Shown in pieces: positions 5,434 to 8,648 of a stretch of 8,648 nucleotides of DNA. Every line of letters begins with the position of its first letter. Position 1 is the first letter of the stretch. The translations under genes were made by a program, and so were the position numbers. This DNA is from Thermoleophilia bacterium (GTDB taxonomy: Bacteria > Actinomycetota > Thermoleophilia > Gaiellales > SKUG01), in contig SKUG01000225.1 in the NCBI GenBank assembly GCA_007122215.1, positions 1 to 8,648 on the forward strand, written 5' to 3'. The notes beneath the pieces were generated by a model. The model saw only the letters and a program-made list of their open reading frames with translations. It searched no databases and had not been told where the DNA came from.

Positions 5434-6747
5434 TCAGCCGCGGCACTCGATGACGACCGACCGGTCGAACGGCACGGCGTCCGCGTCGTGGTCGATCTCG
5501 AGGTGGCCGAGGATCGAGTCGGCCGCACGCTGGGCGGCCAGCTCCGAGCGCGCGTGCACGGTCATGACGAGCTCGTCGTCGGCAACCTGCTCGCCCACCT
5601 GGCGATGCAGCTCGACCCCGACGGCATGGTCCACGCGGTCCTCGGTGGTCTGCCGACCCGCACCGAGGTCCGCGGCTGCGCGCCCGACTGCCAGCGCATC
5701 CAGGCGCGTGATCACCCCGCCGTAGGGAATGGTCACGTCCAGCTGCACCGGAGCCTCGGGCAGCGGCGCATCGGGATCCCCGCCCTGGGCGCGGATCCAC
5801 GCGTCGAACCTCTCCCGCGCGGTGCCGCTGCGGATCGCCGTCCCTGCAAGCTCCCGCCCCTTCGCCGGCTCGATGTCGAGGTCGCTCAGCGACAGGAGCA
5901 GCCCTGCCGCGGTGATCACCAGCTCGAGCAGGTCGGGAGCGTGACGCCCCTCCAGCAGGTCCCGGACCTCCCGGATCTCGAGCGCGTTACCCACGGTCCG
6001 ACCCAGCGGGGCGGACATGTCGGTGACCATGGCCCGGACCTCGCGGCCAGCGCCCTGGCCGATGGCGATCATGGTGTCGGCCAGCTCGCGGGCGTCGTTC
6101 ATGGACTTCATGAAGGCACCGCTGCCCACCTTGACGTCCAGCACGATGGCGTCGGCACCTGCAGCGAGCTTCTTGCTCATGATCGATGCCGCGATCAGCG
6201 GGATCGACTCCACCGTGGCGGTGACGTCACGCAGCGCGTACAGCTTGCGGTCGGCCGGGACGCACTCGCCGCTCTGGCCGATGATCGCAACGCCCACGCT
6301 GCGTACCTGGTCGATGAAGCGGTCGTAGCCCATCTCGATGGTGAACCCGGGTATGGACTCCAGCTTGTCGAGGGTGCCGCCGGTGTGGCCGAGGCCCCGT
6401 CCGCTCATCTTCGCGAACGGGACCCCGCAGGCCGCAACGATCGGTGCCAGCGCAATGCTGACCTTGTCGCCGACGCCGCCCGTCGAGTGCTTGTCCACGA
6501 TCCTGTGGCCGATCGCGCGCAGGTCGAAGCGGTCTCCGCTGCGGACCATCGCCTCGGTCAGCGCGAGCGTCTCCTGCGCGTCCAGCCCGCGGAACACCAC
6601 GGCCATGGCGAAGGCGCTCATCTGGTAGTCCGGCACGCGCCCGTCGACGTAGCGAGCGACCAGCTCGGCGATGCCTGCCGGGTCGATCGCCTCCCCGCGT
6701 CGCTTGGCGTCGATCAGGCGCACGACGTCGAAGGTCCGGGTGGTCAC
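5434..6747 (-). CDS. pdp: Pyrimidine-nucleoside phosphorylase
   Basis: It cleaves thymidine, deoxyuridine and/or uridine with phosphate to give the free base and (deoxy)ribose-1-phosphate in the cytoplasm, a step of nucleoside salvage. The 437 residues match the family (DeoA/Pdp). An N-terminal alpha domain with FDVVRLIDAKRRGEAI (6-21) precedes the phosphate- and nucleoside-binding segments DKHSTGGVGDKVS (85-97) and KMSGRGLGHTGGTLDKLE (113-130), the latter the family signature. LDVKVGSGAFMK follows in the middle, then the C-terminal domain from about residue 345. Whether it prefers thymidine (DeoA) or is broad (Pdp) cannot be settled by eye. The start GTG at 6747 has a strong SD (GGGGAG, about 7 bases upstream) and overlaps the deoB stop codon as GTGA, so translation is probably coupled. 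An upstream ATG at 6828 lies inside deoB and is not needed. Confidence 0.95.
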   Translation of the reverse strand: MTTRTFDVVRLIDAKRRGEAIDPAGIAELVARYVDGRVPDYQMSAFAMAVVFRGLDAQETLALTEAMVRSGDRFDLRAIGHRIVDKHSTGGVGDKVSIALAPIVAACGVPFAKMSGRGLGHTGGTLDKLESIPGFTIEMGYDRFIDQVRSVGVAIIGQSGECVPADRKLYALRDVTATVESIPLIAASIMSKKLAAGADAIVLDVKVGSGAFMKSMNDARELADTMIAIGQGAGREVRAMVTDMSAPLGRTVGNALEIREVRDLLEGRHAPDLLELVITAAGLLLSLSDLDIEPAKGRELAGTAIRSGTARERFDAWIRAQGGDPDAPLPEAPVQLDVTIPYGGVITRLDALAVGRAAADLGAGRQTTEDRVDHAVGVELHRQVGEQVADDELVMTVHARSELAAQRAADSILGHLEIDHDADAVPFDRSVVIECRG

Positions 6748-7931
6748 CGTGGGCTCCCCGCCACCTGGCCGTCGAGCAGGGATGTCCCGGGCAGCGTCGG
6801 GTCCGGGGTCACCCCCAGCCAGGCGCACATGGTCGCCCCGACGTCGCTGAAGTACCCCTGGTGGTGCCCCTCAAGCGCCGGACTGCCTGGGGTCCAGGCC
6901 AGCAGCGGGACCTGTTCCCGGGTGTGGTCCGATCCGCGGTAGGTCGGGTCGCAGCCGTGATCGGCGGTGACGAGCAGCAGGTCCCCGTCACGCAGCGCTG
7001 CCTGGAGCTCGGGCAGCCGCCGGTCGAATCCCTGCAGGCATGCGTGGAATCCCTCGGGGTCCCGGCGGTGTCCGTAGGTCTGGTCGGTCTCCACCAGGTT
7101 GGTGAAGACGATCGAGCCCGGACGGGTCCGTGCAAGCTCGATCGTCGTGGTCATCCCTGCCTCGTTGGAGGAGGCCGGATGCTCCTCGTCGATGCCGACC
7201 CCGGCGAAGACCTGGTGGATCTTGCCCACCCCCAGGACGTGGATGCCGGCACGCTGGGCATCGAGCAGGTAGCTGGGACCGGGCGGCTCGAGCGAGAAGT
7301 CCCGCCGGCCGCCGGTTCGCTGGAAGCTGCCCGGGGCCCCGACGAACGGCCGTGCGATCACCCGCCCGACGCCGTGCTCGCCCACGAGCATGGCGCGTGC
7401 TGCCTCGCATGCGGCATGCAGCTCCGGGAGCGGCACCACGTCCTCGTGTGCGGCCACCTGGAACACGCTGTCGGCCGAGGTGTAGACGATCAGGCTGCCG
7501 GTATCGACGTGCTCCTCCCCCAGGCGGTCGATGATCTCCGTGCCCGAGGCTGCCACGTTCCCGATCACGCCCCGACCGGTGGCAGCGCTGAACCGCGCGA
7601 GCAGCTCCTCGGGGAACCCGTTCGGATAAGTGGGGAATGGCTGCTCGGTCACGATGCCCATGAGCTCCCAGTGACCGGTGGTGGTGTCCTTGCCCTGGGA
7701 GCGCTCGACGAGCCGTCCCGTGAGTGCCGGGGCGTCCGGGCGGGGCGCCACGCCCTCGAGGTCGGTGACGTTGCCAAGGCCGAGCGCACCCAGGTTGGGC
7801 AGGTCGAGACCCCCCACCGCGCGGCTGAGGTTTCCCAGCGTGTTGGCACCGGAATCACCGAACGCAGCGGCATCCGGCGCATCACCGGCCCCGACCGCAT
7901 CCAGCACGATGACGACGACGGTTCGTTCCAT
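6744..7931 (-). CDS. deoB: Phosphopentomutase
   Basis: It converts (deoxy)ribose-1-phosphate to (deoxy)ribose-5-phosphate, feeding the sugar of salvaged nucleosides into central metabolism. It belongs to the alkaline-phosphatase superfamily and uses two Mn ions. In the 395 residues the metal sites are visible: LDAVGAGDAPD with Asp11, KDTTTGHWE at 81-89 (the phosphothreonine motif), TSADSVFQ with Asp154, ETDQTYGHRRD with Asp283 and His288, TADHG with Asp324 and His325, and SDHTRE with His336. Length and motif order match the bacterial family. The ATG at 7931 is chosen because MERTVVVIVLD starts the first strand directly; the open frame to 8021 adds 30 residues unlike the family. There is no SD, but a TACACT element sits exactly 7 bases upstream, suggesting a leaderless message. 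It is the first gene of the deoB-pdp-mutM operon. Confidence 0.96.
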   Translation of the reverse strand: MERTVVVIVLDAVGAGDAPDAAAFGDSGANTLGNLSRAVGGLDLPNLGALGLGNVTDLEGVAPRPDAPALTGRLVERSQGKDTTTGHWELMGIVTEQPFPTYPNGFPEELLARFSAATGRGVIGNVAASGTEIIDRLGEEHVDTGSLIVYTSADSVFQVAAHEDVVPLPELHAACEAARAMLVGEHGVGRVIARPFVGAPGSFQRTGGRRDFSLEPPGPSYLLDAQRAGIHVLGVGKIHQVFAGVGIDEEHPASSNEAGMTTTIELARTRPGSIVFTNLVETDQTYGHRRDPEGFHACLQGFDRRLPELQAALRDGDLLLVTADHGCDPTYRGSDHTREQVPLLAWTPGSPALEGHHQGYFSDVGATMCAWLGVTPDPTLPGTSLLDGQVAGSPR

Positions 7932-7938
7932 GCAGGCA

Positions 7939-7944
7939 AGTGTA
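7939..7944 (-). promoter_or_regulatory. Candidate -10 element for a leaderless deoB operon message
   Basis: Read on the minus strand the hexamer is TACACT, which fits the actinobacterial TAnnnT -10 pattern. Exactly seven bases separate it from the A of the deoB ATG, so transcription would begin at or beside the start codon. That explains why no SD precedes deoB. No good -35 is visible at 16-18 bases. Promoter by motif and position only. Confidence 0.5.
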
Positions 7945-7993
7945 CCGGAGCACGCGTTCCCGTTGGCTGCCCGTCGACTTCCTGACGGAGGTG

Positions 7994-8022
7994 TTGACGG
8001 ATCCACGCTTCGGGCGTACACA
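7994..8022 (+). promoter_or_regulatory. Candidate promoter of the acidic repeat-protein gene
   Basis: TTGACG (7994-7999, five of six bases to the -35 consensus) is followed after 17 bases by TACACA (8017-8022), a weak -10 that misses the final T. Transcription would begin near 8029 and give a leader of about 150 bases before the ATG at 8180. It is the best plus-strand match in the divergent region, but the -10 is poor. Confidence 0.4.
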
Positions 8023-8030
8023 GGGTGTGT
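8018..8030. promoter_or_regulatory. ACACA-GGG-TGTGT dyad at the putative -10 and start point
   Basis: The 13-base element ACACAGGGTGTGT has perfect 5-base arms around a 3-base centre. It overlaps the candidate -10 and transcription start of the plus-strand gene, where a repressor would block initiation. It is short enough to arise by chance; operator function is inferred from position. Confidence 0.3.
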
Positions 8031-8071
8031 GGGGCAGCATCGCCCCGGAGGGATGGAGTCTTCCCGAGACA

Positions 8072-8088
8072 GGTCGCAGGATGCGACC
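8072..8088. promoter_or_regulatory. Perfect 7-bp inverted repeat in the 5' leader
   Basis: GGTCGCA-GGA-TGCGACC is a perfect dyad with a 3-base centre, lying between the putative transcription start and the coding region. It could be an RNA stem or a DNA operator for a dimeric regulator; the sequence alone does not decide. It resembles no regulator site I can name. Confidence 0.4.
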
Positions 8089-8105
8089 GGCCAGGGCTAC
8101 GAGGC

Positions 8106-8172
8106 CTCCTCCTCCCGGGATGGATCTGCAAGGACAGCCCGCCACGACGGCGGGCGAACATGGGACGAGGAG
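8106..8172 (+). promoter_or_regulatory. Possible ribosome-binding-site sequestering structure in the leader
   Basis: The pyrimidine tract CTCCTCCTCCC (8106-8116) is complementary to GGGACGAGGAG (8162-8172), which contains the SD of the downstream gene, in 10 of 11 positions; only 8112/8166 is a C-C mismatch. A second perfect hairpin, GCCCGCC-ACGAC-GGCGGGC (8137-8155), lies wholly inside the loop and would stack beneath it. If formed, this structure would hide the SD, so ribosome access could be regulated. I recognise no known riboswitch consensus. The complementarity is seen; folding and function are inferred. Confidence 0.4.
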
Positions 8173-8179
8173 CAAGGAC

Positions 8180-8648
8180 ATGGCCATTGACGGAATCGGA
8201 AACCTGCCACTGCCGCCCGGGGCAGGTGCGGCACCGCCACCCGAGGGACTCGACGTTGCGCCGCCGGACGCACCGGTGACCACCACCGACGCACCGACGA
8301 CCGCGGCCCCGGTCACGACGACCGCAGCCGACCAGGCATCCGAGGGTGCCAGCGAGGCAGCTGCGACGACGACCGGCAACGGCGGCGGCGGGGCAACCCA
8401 GGCTGCCGAGGGCGTTGCCACGATGATGGAGCAGCTGGTGCCGATCCTGACCCAGCTGATCGAGGTGCTCAAGGCCCTGATCGACGCGCTGATGGCGAGC
8501 ATCAGTGGTGGTGGCGGCCTGGACAAGGGCATCGACGACGGCAAGGACGTCGGCCAGGTCGACTCCGAGAAGGGCGACCCCGTGCAGCAGGACCCCAAGC
8601 AGGGTGAGGTCGACTCCGAGAAGGGCGACCCCGTGCAGCAGGACCCCA
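8180..8648 (+). CDS. Unrecognised acidic, modular repeat protein (3' end cut by window)
   Basis: I do not recognise this family. The 156 visible residues run off the right edge. ATG at 8180 has a strong SD (GAGGAG, 7 bases upstream). The layout is: residues 1-65 rich in Pro, Ala and Thr, with APVTTT occurring twice (31-36, 43-48); GGGG at 68-71; a hydrophobic probable helix at about 79-109 (includes MMEQLVPILTQLIEVLKALI); GGGG at 110-113; then acidic sequence that becomes a 17-residue repeat beginning VDSEKGDPVQQDP at 127 and again at 144. There are 25 Asp/Glu against 6 Lys. No Phe, Tyr, Trp, Cys, His or Arg occurs at all, which is striking in a GC-rich genome. No signal peptide is visible. 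A disordered, self-associating structural or surface protein is possible, but no function can be assigned. It is divergent from the deoB operon. Confidence 0.85.
   Translation, partial: MAIDGIGNLPLPPGAGAAPPPEGLDVAPPDAPVTTTDAPTTAAPVTTTAADQASEGASEAAATTTGNGGGGATQAAEGVATMMEQLVPILTQLIEVLKALIDALMASISGGGGLDKGIDDGKDVGQVDSEKGDPVQQDPKQGEVDSEKGDPVQQDP
8558..8648 (+). repeat. 51-bp in-frame tandem repeat (17 residues per unit)
   Basis: The first unit begins GTCGACTCCGAGAAGGGCGA at 8558 and the second begins with the same bases at 8609. The second copy matches the first over all 40 bases visible before the window ends (8609-8648). The identity extends to third codon positions, so the array is young or kept uniform by recombination. 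The unit encodes VDSEKGDPVQQDPKQGE. The number of copies cannot be seen. Confidence 0.93.

Noticed and set aside
3438..5453. Long plus-strand open frame (671 codons) opposite rlpA-like and mutM genes
   Set aside because: Its translation is Arg/Pro/Gly-rich with no family motif and no SD. The opposite strand encodes recognisable RlpA and MutM, so this is a GC-driven shadow frame.
5424..5528. N-terminal extension of mutM
   Set aside because: Catalytic Pro2 must follow the initiator Met, so only the ATG at 5423 gives an active enzyme.
5395..6942. Plus-strand open frame (515 codons) opposite pyrimidine phosphorylase
   Set aside because: It mirrors the codon structure of pdp on the minus strand and carries no recognisable domain.
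6861..7985. Plus-strand open frame (374 codons) opposite deoB
   Set aside because: It is antisense to a well-defined phosphopentomutase and has no SD or family signal.
8053..8190. Upstream open frame (45 codons) overlapping the start of the acidic repeat protein
   Set aside because: Its purine tract directly abuts the ATG with no proper spacing, and the peptide is low-complexity. A regulatory upstream frame is not excluded but is unsupported.
8558..8648. CRISPR array
   Set aside because: The repeat is an uninterrupted in-frame coding unit with no spacers between copies.

Overview
This window reads as a stretch of chromosome from a high-GC actinobacterium. The base composition is very GC-rich, G/C dominates third codon positions, and there is a DivIVA/SepF-type division gene row. 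Several starts have strong Shine-Dalgarno (SD) sites; others look leaderless. A deep-branching, non-mycobacterial actinomycete is my best guess, but the genus cannot be told from this sequence. I see no rRNA or tRNA gene, insertion sequence, integrase or CRISPR array.

Region 1 (about 1-2780, minus strand) is the distal part of a division and cell-wall cluster, transcribed right to left: yggS-type PLP-binding protein, sepF, proC, yggT-family membrane protein, then the N-terminus of divIVA, which runs off the left edge. SepF (FtsZ membrane tether) and DivIVA (polar and septal curvature sensor) act together in division. YggS and ProC link the row to vitamin B6 homeostasis and proline synthesis. 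The usual upstream partners ftsZ and pgeF (ylmD) are absent. The row instead begins back to back with a glutaredoxin gene, and the two translation starts abut or overlap.

Region 2 (2769-3519, plus strand) is a two-gene unit: a glutaredoxin with a CPWC active site, then a small His/Asp-rich membrane protein resembling the YdjM/DUF457 group. It meets a minus-strand gene for a secreted RlpA-like double-psi beta-barrel protein (3555-4169). That gene is followed by a 387-base stretch with no supportable gene, which holds two hairpins.

Region 3 (4557-7931, minus strand) is a compact operon of phosphopentomutase, pyrimidine-nucleoside phosphorylase and formamidopyrimidine-DNA glycosylase. The first two overlap by four bases (GTGA) and the last two are 10 bases apart. 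The two salvage enzymes form a pathway: the phosphorylase releases (deoxy)ribose-1-phosphate from pyrimidine nucleosides and the mutase converts it to the 5-phosphate. The repair glycosylase shares their transcript. The first gene appears to be leaderless.

Region 4 (7932-8648) is a divergent intergenic region with dyads and hairpins, leading into an unrecognised plus-strand gene cut by the right edge. Its visible 156 residues contain no Phe, Tyr, Trp, Cys, His or Arg. They have a modular layout: Pro/Ala/Thr-rich region, glycine linker, hydrophobic helix, glycine linker, acidic 17-residue repeats encoded by an exact 51-bp DNA repeat. The 5' leader has a pyrimidine tract complementary to the ribosome-binding site. 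This gene and its leader are the least explained part of the window.
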